DNA of 17,006 bases. Source: JAAZBI01 sp964461005 (lineage in GTDB: Bacteria; Bacillota_I; Bacilli_A; RF39; UBA660). Location: positions 1 through 17,006 of the forward strand of contig CAYWQQ010000011.1 of NCBI GenBank assembly GCA_964461005.1. Direction: 5' to 3'. Below are positions 7,316-15,851 of the stretch, in pieces. The position numbers and the translations under genes were made by a program. Position 1 is the stretch's first letter. Each line of letters begins with the position of its first letter. A model generated the notes under the pieces. It was not told the DNA's origin. It saw only the letters and a program-made list of their open reading frames with translations, and did no database searches.

Positions 7316-7342
7316 AATTCACCTATTTCTTTAATTATTTTT

Positions 7343-7351
7343 ATTATATCA
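7343..7351 (-). promoter_or_regulatory. Candidate extended -10 box before proS
   Basis: TG-A-TATAAT on the minus strand within the TATGATATAAT 11-mer, in the 42-bp valS-proS gap, 18 nt before the AGGTGA site. No -35 recognisable. If used, proS would be made independently of the valine T-box. Confidence 0.38.
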
Positions 7352-7357
7352 TATATT

Positions 7358-9898
7358 TTATTTTATATCTTTTTTGTTTATATTAGCTAATTTCTTTTCC
7401 TCAGCTAATAAATCAGCTTGCTCTTTTTCGATTATTTCTTGTGGTGCTTTTGATATATAACCTTGATTAGAAAGCAAACTCTTTCTTCTTGTAATGTTTT
7501 TAATTAATTCGTCTCTTTCTTTTTGTAAATCTAATTGTGATATTTCTATTAATGGAAAACCAACAATAATTTTCCCAAAACTAAAAATTATTTCTTGTTG
7601 GCAATAATTTTCTTCAATTTTATCTACAATCTCTAGTTTTGTTAGTTTTTTAATAATTTTTTCGTTTTCTTTTATTAAATTTAAATCATCTAACTTATTT
7701 ACTATTATACATTCTTTTGATAAATTATTTTCTTGTTTAAAACTTCTAATCTTTGTTATTATTTCTATTATTCGGGGGACAATATTATTATTTTTGTATT
7801 TAGAATTATATCTTGGATATTCACTTAATAATATTGATTCTTTTGAAAAAGGCAATTGTTGATATATTTCTTCAGTTACATGAGGAATAAACGGATGTAA
7901 TATTTGAATAATACTTGTCAAAATATAAATTAAAGTTGATTTTGTCGAATCGTTTTCAATAGTTAATTTAGAAAATTCAATATACCAATCACAAAATTCA
8001 TTCCAAAAGAAATTGTTAATTAAATTACCAACAATATTAAATTCATATTTTTCCATATGTTTGATGATATCTTTTAAATTATGATTAAATTTATATAGAA
8101 TCCATTCATCATAAACAGTTAAATTGTCAAAATTATATTTTTCTTCTTTAAAATCTTCTAAATTCATTAAAGTAAAACGAGAAGCATTCCAAAGCTTATT
8201 AATAAAATTCCATGATGATTTAACTTTTTCCTCATCATATCTTAAATCTTGTCCTAATGCTGAATTAGTTGTTATGAATAAACGCAAAGCATCAGTTCCA
8301 AATTTTTCAATAACATCAATTGGATCAACACCATTTCCTAATGATTTACTCATTTTTTTACCATCTTTATCACGAATTAAACCGTGAATTAAGCAGTCTT
8401 TAAATGGCCTTTCATTTAAAAAATGTAATCCTTGAAAAGTCATTCTATTTACCCAAAAAGGAATAATATCATAGGCTGTTACTAATACATTATTGGGATA
8501 ATATCTTTTAACTAGCTCATTATTTTCAGGCCAACCTAAAGTGCTGAATGGCCATAATGCACTACTGAACCAAGTGTCTAAAACATCCTCATCTCTTTGC
8601 CAACCTTCACCTTTAGGTTCTTCTAATCCAACATATATTTCTTCACCTTTGTACCAAGCTGGAATACGATGACCCCACCATAGTTGACGCGAAATACACC
8701 AATCATGAGTAATTGTCATCCAATGATTCATGATCTTTTCAAACCTCTTAGGAACAAAGTTTACTTTTGTGTCTTTGTCTTTTTGATTTAGTAATACTCT
8801 ATCTGCTAAAGGTCTCATTTTTACAAACCATTGCTTTGATAAATATGGTTCAACTATAGCATCAGTTCTTTCACTATGTCCAACTGAATGATTCATTTTT
8901 TCTATCTTTATTAATATATCTTGATTTTTTAAATCATCTACTAATTTTTTTCTACAATCAAAACGATCTAATCCTTTATAGATTAAAGCTCTTTCATTCA
9001 TTGTTCCATCTGGATTTATAACTTTGATTCTTTCTAATTGATGACGATTTCCCACTTCAAAATCATTTAGATCATGAGCTGGAGTGATTTTTACAACTCC
9101 TGTTCCAAAATCCATATCAGCATATTCATCACCTATGATGGGAATCAATTTATTTACTATTGGTAAAATAACATTTTTACCAATTAAGTGACTATATCTT
9201 TCATCTTTCGGATTTACTGCTACTGCCGTATCACCAAATAAAGTTTCAGGTCTTGTCGTAGCTATTTCTAAATAATTTTTTTTATCTTCAAAATAATATT
9301 TTAAATGATAAAAAGCTCCAGCAACATCTTTATAAATAACTTCTTCATTGGATAATGCCGTCATTGCTTCGGGGTCCCAATTGATTATTCTTTCCCCACG
9401 ATAGATTAATCCTTGATTATATAAATCAATAAATACTTTGTTAACAGCTAAACTTAAACCTGTATCTAAAGTAAATCTCTCTTTAGAATAATCTAAACTA
9501 AGTCCCAATTTTTTCCATTGTAAATGAATATTATTAGTATATTCATGTTTCCATTCCCAAGCTATTTTTAACCAATCTTCTCTGTTCATTGATCTTGGTT
9601 TAATGCCTTGTTCTTTTAGTTTTTTGTCAATTTTAGCTTGTGTAGCAATACCAGCATGATCCATACCAGGTAACCATAAAACGTCATAACCCATTAGTTT
9701 TTTATAACGGATTAATATATCTTGCAAGGTCGTATCCCAAGCATGACCTAAATGTAATTTGCCAGTAACATTTGGAGGTGGAATAACAATGCAATATGGT
9801 TCTTTTCTTTCATCTCCAGATTTAAATAATTCTTTTTTTAACCAAAAATCATATTTGTCTGCTTCTACTTGTTGATGATTATATTTTATATCTAACAT
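7358..9898 (-). CDS. valS: Valyl-tRNA synthetase
   Basis: Class I synthetase charging tRNA-Val, 846 aa, a little shorter than the ~880 of Bacillus. The HIGH motif is HLGH at 49-52 (PPNVTGKLHLGHAWD) and KMSKS is at 515-519. The CP1 editing domain carries TTRPETLFGDTAVAVNP at about 214-230. The HDWCISRQLWWGHRIPAWY and DEDVLDTWFSSALWPF blocks are intact, with the short linker typical of Bacilli between them. The C-terminus ends in a Lys/Glu-rich coiled coil (about 785-846). The ATG at 9898 lies inside the end of the HD-domain gene (20-bp overlap), with its AAGGAAGTG site within that gene, so translation is coupled. The upstream T-box with a GUA specifier makes expression respond to uncharged tRNA-Val. 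Confidence 0.97.
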   Translation of the reverse strand: MLDIKYNHQQVEADKYDFWLKKELFKSGDERKEPYCIVIPPPNVTGKLHLGHAWDTTLQDILIRYKKLMGYDVLWLPGMDHAGIATQAKIDKKLKEQGIKPRSMNREDWLKIAWEWKHEYTNNIHLQWKKLGLSLDYSKERFTLDTGLSLAVNKVFIDLYNQGLIYRGERIINWDPEAMTALSNEEVIYKDVAGAFYHLKYYFEDKKNYLEIATTRPETLFGDTAVAVNPKDERYSHLIGKNVILPIVNKLIPIIGDEYADMDFGTGVVKITPAHDLNDFEVGNRHQLERIKVINPDGTMNERALIYKGLDRFDCRKKLVDDLKNQDILIKIEKMNHSVGHSERTDAIVEPYLSKQWFVKMRPLADRVLLNQKDKDTKVNFVPKRFEKIMNHWMTITHDWCISRQLWWGHRIPAWYKGEEIYVGLEEPKGEGWQRDEDVLDTWFSSALWPFSTLGWPENNELVKRYYPNNVLVTAYDIIPFWVNRMTFQGLHFLNERPFKDCLIHGLIRDKDGKKMSKSLGNGVDPIDVIEKFGTDALRLFITTNSALGQDLRYDEEKVKSSWNFINKLWNASRFTLMNLEDFKEEKYNFDNLTVYDEWILYKFNHNLKDIIKHMEKYEFNIVGNLINNFFWNEFCDWYIEFSKLTIENDSTKSTLIYILTSIIQILHPFIPHVTEEIYQQLPFSKESILLSEYPRYNSKYKNNNIVPRIIEIITKIRSFKQENNLSKECIIVNKLDDLNLIKENEKIIKKLTKLEIVDKIEENYCQQEIIFSFGKIIVGFPLIEISQLDLQKERDELIKNITRRKSLLSNQGYISKAPQEIIEKEQADLLAEEKKLANINKKDIK

Positions 9899-10634
9899 CT
9901 TTATTCACTTCCTTTACTTTTTGATAAAAATCTTTTGTAATAGTTTTTGCATATTTTTCATCTGTTATTTTATAAATTTTTAATAGTTTTTCTAAATATT
10001 TTTTTCTTGCCAAATGATTGATTGAATATTTAAAATTTAAATCATAAACAAATAATAAATTAATATATAACAAATCTTTGCCATTGTAATTTTTTGTATA
10101 TTGTGCTAAAGACTTGTTTTCAATTGCTTTCTTTATATAATCACTAAGTTCAGCATCTGATTGTTGACGATAAATTTTTTGAGTTGCTAAAATATTAAAA
10201 ATATCCAACTTGTCGGCATCTCTAATTATTTTTGAAAATAATAATTCTTCTTCATTACACTCAACACCAATAGCAAATTTATTGTGATATTTTATGGCTT
10301 TGCTTAAAACATTGTCATATTTCTTATCTTTAATAAAGTCCCTAATCATTCCTTTTTCAAACAATAATTCCGTCCCAAAATCACCATGATCTAAACTTTG
10401 TAAATCATTAAATGTATCATATTTAATTACTTGTTCAAATCTTCCTAAATCATGCAGTAAACCCATTAAATATGCCATTTCTTGTTGTTCTTTAGTCAAT
10501 TTTAGTGATTTAGCAATCTTATAAGCTATAGCTGCTGTACGATAAGAATGAATATATTTTCTATTAATTTTTTCATTACTTATATTATATTTTTTAATAA
10601 ATTTTTCAAAAGCCCAATTTATTTTTAATTTCAT
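9879..10634 (-). CDS. HD-domain phosphohydrolase, substrate unknown
   Basis: A 251-aa metal-dependent phosphohydrolase of the HD superfamily. The metal ligands are all present: His29, the His61-Asp62 doublet in GLLHDLGR, His83 (LDHGDFG), His117 (KYHNK) and Asp139/Asp141 in the RDADKLD motif. This H...HD...H...H...D pattern is that of stand-alone HD hydrolases acting on nucleotides or phosphomonoesters; nothing here identifies the substrate, and RelA/SpoT-type synthetase domains are absent. It is the first gene after the valine T-box and overlaps valS by 20 bp, so it should be induced together with valyl-tRNA synthetase when tRNA-Val is uncharged. The ATG at 10634 has an AGGAGT site. No membrane segment; cytosolic. 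Confidence 0.88.
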   Translation of the reverse strand: MKLKINWAFEKFIKKYNISNEKINRKYIHSYRTAAIAYKIAKSLKLTKEQQEMAYLMGLLHDLGRFEQVIKYDTFNDLQSLDHGDFGTELLFEKGMIRDFIKDKKYDNVLSKAIKYHNKFAIGVECNEEELLFSKIIRDADKLDIFNILATQKIYRQQSDAELSDYIKKAIENKSLAQYTKNYNGKDLLYINLLFVYDLNFKYSINHLARKKYLEKLLKIYKITDEKYAKTITKDFYQKVKEVNKDVRYKI

Positions 10635-10654
10635 AGTTGACTCCTATCTTCTTA

Positions 10655-10663
10655 ATTATATCA
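10655..10663 (-). promoter_or_regulatory. Candidate extended -10 box downstream of the T-box terminator
   Basis: TG-A-TATAAT on the minus strand, in the same 11-mer as before proS, mutS and the gene at 3979, placed 8 nt after the T-box terminator's T-run and 9 nt before the AGGAGT site of the HD gene. No -35 seen. It could give T-box-independent basal transcription, or be a chance box. Confidence 0.35.
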
Positions 10664-10670
10664 TAAAAAC

Positions 10671-10698
10671 AAAAAATCGCCCTTATATAATAAGGACG
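10671..10698 (-). terminator. T-box intrinsic terminator
   Basis: An 8-bp stem, CGTCCTTA (10691-10698) with TAAGGGCG (10678-10685) including one G-U pair, a 5-nt loop, then A and six Ts on the minus strand. It lies just after the T-box sequence and is mutually exclusive with the antiterminator in the standard T-box mechanism. Confidence 0.85.
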
Positions 10699-10873
10699 AA
10701 AAATCGCGGTACCACCTTAGTTCACAATTGTGCACTCGACATGATAACGGTCTTAAACCGGTTTTAATTACTATTAGTTCATTAAAACAACTCCCAAGCT
10801 ACAAATAAAAAGATATTCTTTAGTTTTCACCAACCACTAAATTCTCTACAAATATTTTTTTTATTCCTCTTGT
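10671..10873 (-). ncRNA. T-box leader, probably tRNA-Val specific
   Basis: Minus-strand leader that senses uncharged tRNA. The 14-nt T-box AAGGTGGTACCGCG is at 10705-10718; its UGGU bulge would pair with the ACCA end of a tRNA with discriminator A, as in tRNA-Val. Stem I is recognisable at 10873 to about 10790, with an AGAGA bulge and a GGTTGGTG distal loop closed by TTTAGT/ACTAAA. Pairing AATAAAAA with TTTTTATT, and CAAG with CTTG below it, leaves an internal loop reading T-GTA-G on its 3' side: GUA is a valine codon followed by a purine, as expected of a specifier. A terminator follows. It controls the HD gene and valS and possibly proS. The leader begins directly after the stop codon (10876-10878) of the LiaF-like gene, and I see no convincing promoter just upstream. 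Confidence 0.88.
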
Positions 10874-10875
10874 TC

Positions 10876-11523
10876 TTAGTTTTTAATCTCAATTCCACCA
10901 AAAATTAATGTATAGTCAATTAGCAATGTTTTTTTAGCATCAGGATTGGATTTAGTTTTGTTTTCTACTCCTCCTGCTATTGGAGTACCTTGAACTTCAA
11001 CTTTTACATCTTTAGAAACATAAATAGTTGCTCCACCAAAAATTGCTTTAACGGAAATATATCCGATTTCATCTTTAATCTCAATGTCACGATAATCAAC
11101 ATCACAACCACCAAAAACAGCGCTTATTTGACTATTAGTATAGTTTTTGCTGACAACTTTTTCTTCAACACCAGAAAAGAAAGCATTAAATTTCGAATCA
11201 TTTGATACAATAATTTCTTTTCTTTTTGGTTTAATAATAAATGATAAACCTACTTCTATTATAATAATTGGAAAAAATATTAACCAGACAGAATTATAAT
11301 TAATTATTCCAGTATAGTTTAGTAATAATAAAAATCCAAAAATTATTATTGAAATGAAGAAATAGTCAAATCTTTTTTTGGTTGCTATACCACCTATTCC
11401 TAATAACATTAAGAAAATAGCAAATAATAAATCTCTAATGTTTTTGATAATAACAATATCAAAATTTGATAATAAGAACATTACTCCTAACAAAATAATT
11501 AAAATACCAACTAATTTTTTCAT
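10876..11523 (-). CDS. LiaF-like membrane protein
   Basis: A 215-aa protein with four predicted helices in its N-terminal half (about 5-20, 31-46, 53-74, 78-97), a basic loop KPKRKE, and a soluble C-terminal half made of repeating strands with the FGG motif (AVFGG 136-139, AIFGG 161-164, IAGG 182-185, IFGG near 209). This is the layout of LiaF/DUF5668-type proteins, where the C-terminal domain is a short beta-helix. LiaF in Bacilli represses the LiaRS envelope-stress system; no liaR or liaS is in this window, so its partner is unknown and it may be a homologue with another role. It lies 30 bp after argS with an AGGTGA site and no terminator, and the T-box leader starts right at its stop. Confidence 0.8.
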   Translation of the reverse strand: MKKLVGILIILLGVMFLLSNFDIVIIKNIRDLLFAIFLMLLGIGGIATKKRFDYFFISIIIFGFLLLLNYTGIINYNSVWLIFFPIIIIEVGLSFIIKPKRKEIIVSNDSKFNAFFSGVEEKVVSKNYTNSQISAVFGGCDVDYRDIEIKDEIGYISVKAIFGGATIYVSKDVKVEVQGTPIAGGVENKTKSNPDAKKTLLIDYTLIFGGIEIKN

Positions 11524-11553
11524 GTTTCACCTCATATTTATAAGTTAATACTA

Positions 11554-13266
11554 CTACATTTTTTCGGGAATATCAATTGCTAAAATATCTAATAGTTCAA
11601 CCATTGTTTCTAAAACTTTATTTGACAAACTAAACCAAGAATTTCTAATAATTTCATCTTTTTCAATTAAAATAGGACATTCTTGATAAAAGCGGTTATA
11701 TATACTTGCTAATTCATATAAATAATTGGATATTTCATTCAAAGATTTTTCCTTAAAAGCTTGTTCTAAGACTAATCCTTTTTTAACCAAAGTTAAAGCA
11801 ACCTGTTTAGCTGTAACTTGTTCAAGATTAGTTATAGATTGAATTTTTAGGTTGTTTTCTATTCCTTTTTTAATTAACGATTTAATTCTAATGACTGAAT
11901 ATAATAAATATGGTGCTGTTTTTCCTTCTAATTCACTAAATTTTTGAGGATCAAAAACATAATCAGTACTACGATTAGGTAACAAATCAGCATATTTAAC
12001 AGTGGCAATTGCTAAGGAACGTGCTATTGTTTGACGATTATCTTGTATTTCAATATTCAATCTTTTTTCTGTTTCAATCGTAACTAAATCCAATAAAGAT
12101 TCTAAAGTCATAACATTGCCATCTCGCGTTTTAAATGGCTTGCCATCTTCATTATTCATGGTTCCAAAACCAAGAAATTCTAATTTGGTTTGTAAAGCCA
12201 TTTGTGATTTCAAGATAGCTCTAAAAACTTGCTTGAAATGTAAACTTTGACGATTATCAACAATATACCAAATCTCATCGGGTTGATAATTTTTAAGACG
12301 AGAATAAATTGTTGCCATTTCAGTTGTTGCATATAAAATAGCACCATCAGTTTTTTTTAATAGTAAAGGTGGTATTGGAGCATTGTCTTCTTCTTCTTCT
12401 AATTCAATAATTAGTGCTCCTTCACTCTCTTTTACCAAATTTTTTGATTTTAAAAATTCCATTAAAGGTTCGATATATTTTTGACTATCACTTTCACCTT
12501 CAAATAAATCGAAAGTTGTATTTAATTCATCATAAATTTTCTTAATACTGTTTTTAGAAACTGCTATTATTTTTTCCCAGAGACTAGTATAACCAATATG
12601 ACCATTTTGTAATTGCATAGTAATTTCTTTAGCTGTATTTAAGTATTCTTCATCTTCTTTAGCACGATTAGAAGCATAAGGATAAATTTCTTCTAAATCT
12701 TTATTAGTTAAAACTATATCTTCAGAAGTATCATTATTAAAGTATTTCAAATTGGGATAACGTTTTTTTATTTCTAAAATAATTAAACCCATGGGTCTTC
12801 CCCAATCACCTAAATGAGCATCAGAAATTGTTTTATAGCCTAACCTGTTAGCTAATCTTTTTAAAGCTTCACCTATATTTGCACTTCTCAAATGACCCAC
12901 ATGTAAACTTTTAGCTACATTAGCTCCACCATAATCAAAAAAAATAGTTTTATTTTTATTAATATTTTCTTCTTTTTGATTAACTAATTCCATTAAATAT
13001 TCTAAATTTAATGAAATATTTATAAAACCTGGTCCGGCAATATTTATATTAGTAAATGAATTATCTTTTTTTAATTCTAAACAAATTTTTTCAGCTATAA
13101 ATAAAGGGTTAGCATTTATTACTTTAGCAATACTCATGACACCATTATATTGAAACTCACCTAAATCAGGTCTTGAAGAAATTAATATTTGTGGTTCATC
13201 ACTATATCCTAATTCTTCTAAAATTAGTTTTAATTTTTTTTCAATTATTTGATTGATATTAATCAT
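11554..13266 (-). CDS. argS: Arginyl-tRNA synthetase
   Basis: Class I synthetase for tRNA-Arg, 570 aa. The N-terminal Add1 domain contains SSRPDLGEFQYNGVMSIAK (30-48). The HIGH motif is HVGH at 122-125 in GGANVAKSLHVGHLRSAN. The KMSKS position carries DGKPFKTRDGNVMTL (about 374-388), the degenerate form I associate with E. coli-type ArgRS rather than the KMSTRKG-like form I recall from Bacillus. The C-terminal DALR anticodon-binding domain follows (TAPYLLYSVIRI to the end). The ATG at 13266 overlaps the mutS stop by 8 bp (ATGATTAA) with an AAGGAG site inside mutS, so the two genes are translationally coupled. No T-box or other leader precedes it. Confidence 0.96.
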   Translation of the reverse strand: MININQIIEKKLKLILEELGYSDEPQILISSRPDLGEFQYNGVMSIAKVINANPLFIAEKICLELKKDNSFTNINIAGPGFINISLNLEYLMELVNQKEENINKNKTIFFDYGGANVAKSLHVGHLRSANIGEALKRLANRLGYKTISDAHLGDWGRPMGLIILEIKKRYPNLKYFNNDTSEDIVLTNKDLEEIYPYASNRAKEDEEYLNTAKEITMQLQNGHIGYTSLWEKIIAVSKNSIKKIYDELNTTFDLFEGESDSQKYIEPLMEFLKSKNLVKESEGALIIELEEEEDNAPIPPLLLKKTDGAILYATTEMATIYSRLKNYQPDEIWYIVDNRQSLHFKQVFRAILKSQMALQTKLEFLGFGTMNNEDGKPFKTRDGNVMTLESLLDLVTIETEKRLNIEIQDNRQTIARSLAIATVKYADLLPNRSTDYVFDPQKFSELEGKTAPYLLYSVIRIKSLIKKGIENNLKIQSITNLEQVTAKQVALTLVKKGLVLEQAFKEKSLNEISNYLYELASIYNRFYQECPILIEKDEIIRNSWFSLSNKVLETMVELLDILAIDIPEKM

Positions 13267-15835
13267 TGTCCAACTCCTTATTAATTACTTCTTTCTTTAA
13301 TTCATCTAAAATATTTAATGCTTCTAATGGGCTTTTTTCTAACACATTAATTTCTTTAATTCTTTCAATAATGTCTTGATACAGATTTTCTTTAGATGTT
13401 TCTAAAGGTAATTGTTCTTGTATAATTAGTCTTTTAATTGTAGTCTTTTCATATACTTGCAATATTTCATTTGCCCTTTTGATTAATGAATTAGGTAATT
13501 TAGCAAGCTTTGCCACATGAATACCATAACTCTTATCAACAGCCCCTGCTTTAATCTTATGAAGAAAAATAATATTACCATCTTCTTCTAAAGCTGAAAC
13601 ATGAATATTTTTGACTTTATCTAATTTTTCTTCTAATACTGTTAATTCGTGATAATGNNNNNNNNNNNNNNNNNNNNNNNNNNNNNNNNNNNNNNNNNNT
13701 ATATGATCATGAATATATTCAATAATTGATTGAGCTAAACTCATACCATCATATGTTGCTGTTCCTCTTCCCAATTCATCAAACAATATTAGTGAAGATT
13801 CAGTTGCATTTTGAATAGCATTGTTTGCTTCAATCATTTCAACCATAAATGTTGATTCACCACTTACTAAATCATCACTAGCACCAATTCTAGTAAAAAT
13901 TTGATCAAAAATATATATTTCTGCCTCTTCTGCAGGCACATATGAACCGATAGCAGCCATAATTGATATAATTGCTAACTGTCTTAAATATGTTGATTTA
14001 CCTGCCATATTAGGTCCAGTAATAATTAAAATATTTGTATCTTCATCTAAAATAATATCGTTTGGTACAAATTCTTCTTTCATAACATTTTCTATTAATG
14101 GATGACGAGAATTGATAATCTTGATTTGTTTTTGTTGATTTAATTTTGGACGAATATAATTGTTTTTTTCAGCTACTACCGCTAAAGAAACTAAGGTATC
14201 AATCTCAGCTATTGTTTTAGCAATAATTTGAATCTCCGAAATATATTTTTTTGTTTCTTCTTTGATTTCCATAAATATATTATATTCTAATTCAATTATT
14301 CTTTCTTCAGCACCAATAATTAATTCTTCTTTTTCTTTTAGCAAAGGTGTAATATATCTTTCACAATTAGCTAAAGTTTGTTTTCTTTGATAATTAAATT
14401 CTTCTTTTACCAAAGGAATATTTCCCTTAGTAACTTCAATGTAATAACCAAAAATTTTGTTAAAACCAACTTTTAAATTTTTAATTCCGGTTTTTTCTCT
14501 TTCTTCTTGTTCAATTCTTAAGATAAAATCGGTATCTCCTTTTTTATCGTTTTTAATTTGATCAAGTTCTAAATTATACCCAGTTTTAATTAAAAATCCT
14601 TCTCTTAAACTAAGAGGAGCTTCTTCATTGATGCTTTTTTCTAATAGCTCATACAAGTCTTGTAAACAATTAATTGTTTTAGAATAATTTAAATTTATCA
14701 ATATATTTTGAATATCAGGTAATACTTTTAAAGATTTCTTTAATTGTAATAAATCTTTAGCGTTCATATTGCCATAAGAAATTCTTCCACATAATCTTTC
14801 TAAATCATAAATTTGGTATAACAGTGCTTGTAGTTCTTCTTTTAAAATAAATTCTTCTAATAAAGTTTCAATCATATCATATCTTTTTTCGATTACAGCG
14901 TGATTAGTCAAAGGATTTTCTATCCATCTTTTTAAATTACGACTTCCCATAGCTGTCTTAGTTTTATCTAATAACCATAACAAAGAAAAATTTCTTGTTT
15001 TTAAGCGACTATTTTCAACTAAATCTAAATTTCTTTTAGTATAAATATCCATTTTCATAATATCTTTAGATTGTTTTTCACTTACTTTTTGCAAATAATC
15101 TAAACTTCTTTTTTGAGTTTCATTTAAATACGCTACTAAATGTTTAACTCCTGAAATATAGCGAATATCAGTGAAATCATCATATAAATATTTATATTTT
15201 TTATCAGAATTTTCTTGGTTAAAAATAGATACAATTATTTTATATTTATTTCTTAGTATATCAATGATTGTTTTATCGACTTTATCATCTTGAATAATCT
15301 CTCTAATATTTAAAGATAATATTTCATTTAATAAAGCTTCTTTTGTATGATCAATTAATGTAATAAATATTTCTCCAGTTGATAAATCAGCATAAGTTAA
15401 TACATAAGAATGATCAAAATCACGAACACTTCCAATAAAGTTATTACTATTTTCATCCAATAAATCACCATTCATAATTGTCCCTGGCGAAATAATTTGA
15501 ATAACCTCTCTTTTAACAATACCTTGAGCAATTTTGGGGTCTTCTACTTGCTCACAGATAGCAACTTTATATCCTTTGTTTATTAATTTTTCTAAATAAT
15601 TATTAGCAGCATGATATGGAATACCACACATAGGAATTCGATCTTCTAATCCAGCATTTTTTCCAGTTAAAACCAAATCTAATTCTTTAGAAATAACTTC
15701 AGCATCCTCAAAAAACATTTCATAAAAATCACCTAAACGAAACATTAAAATGACATCTTCATTTTCTTCTTTTATATCTAAATATTGAGACATCATTGGA
15801 GTTACTTTTGTTTTGTCTACTTCGCTTCTCTTCAT
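13259..15835 (-). CDS. mutS: DNA mismatch repair protein MutS
   Basis: MutS recognises mismatches and signals repair through ATP, about 858 codons. The mismatch-binding Phe-Tyr-Glu is at 37-39 (RLGDFYEMFFED). Connector, core and clamp domains follow in order, then the ATPase with Walker A GPNMAGKST at 607-615, the STFMVEM signature near 662-668 and Walker B LILFDELGRGT near 682-692. A 42-base run of Ns hides codons ~713-726, between YIHDHI and HYHEL, leaving the frame open. The C-terminal dimerisation region is present. I chose the ATG at 15835, 6 nt after AGGTG; an in-frame GTG at 15844 is part of the ribosome site. No mutL is adjacent: argS follows in its place. Its own TGATATAAT box precedes it. 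Confidence 0.95.
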   Translation of the reverse strand: MKRSEVDKTKVTPMMSQYLDIKEENEDVILMFRLGDFYEMFFEDAEVISKELDLVLTGKNAGLEDRIPMCGIPYHAANNYLEKLINKGYKVAICEQVEDPKIAQGIVKREVIQIISPGTIMNGDLLDENSNNFIGSVRDFDHSYVLTYADLSTGEIFITLIDHTKEALLNEILSLNIREIIQDDKVDKTIIDILRNKYKIIVSIFNQENSDKKYKYLYDDFTDIRYISGVKHLVAYLNETQKRSLDYLQKVSEKQSKDIMKMDIYTKRNLDLVENSRLKTRNFSLLWLLDKTKTAMGSRNLKRWIENPLTNHAVIEKRYDMIETLLEEFILKEELQALLYQIYDLERLCGRISYGNMNAKDLLQLKKSLKVLPDIQNILINLNYSKTINCLQDLYELLEKSINEEAPLSLREGFLIKTGYNLELDQIKNDKKGDTDFILRIEQEEREKTGIKNLKVGFNKIFGYYIEVTKGNIPLVKEEFNYQRKQTLANCERYITPLLKEKEELIIGAEERIIELEYNIFMEIKEETKKYISEIQIIAKTIAEIDTLVSLAVVAEKNNYIRPKLNQQKQIKIINSRHPLIENVMKEEFVPNDIILDEDTNILIITGPNMAGKSTYLRQLAIISIMAAIGSYVPAEEAEIYIFDQIFTRIGASDDLVSGESTFMVEMIEANNAIQNATESSLILFDELGRGTATYDGMSLAQSIIEYIHDHIXXXXXXXXXXXXXXHYHELTVLEEKLDKVKNIHVSALEEDGNIIFLHKIKAGAVDKSYGIHVAKLAKLPNSLIKRANEILQVYEKTTIKRLIIQEQLPLETSKENLYQDIIERIKEINVLEKSPLEALNILDELKKEVINKELDND
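13658..13699. other. 42-base run of unknown bases (N) inside mutS
   Basis: An assembly gap or masked stretch of exactly 42 Ns in the ATPase domain of mutS. The frame is kept on both sides. In MutS proteins I remember, DHI and HYHEL are separated by about eight residues (GAKTLFST-like), against 14 codons here, so the gap length may be an estimate. Confidence 0.95.
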
Positions 15836-15851
15836 GTTAATCACCTAATTA

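Noticed and set aside
10671..10873. Possibility that the leader serves a plus-strand gene
   Set aside because: The conserved T-box, the specifier loop and the T-run after the terminator read correctly only on the minus strand.
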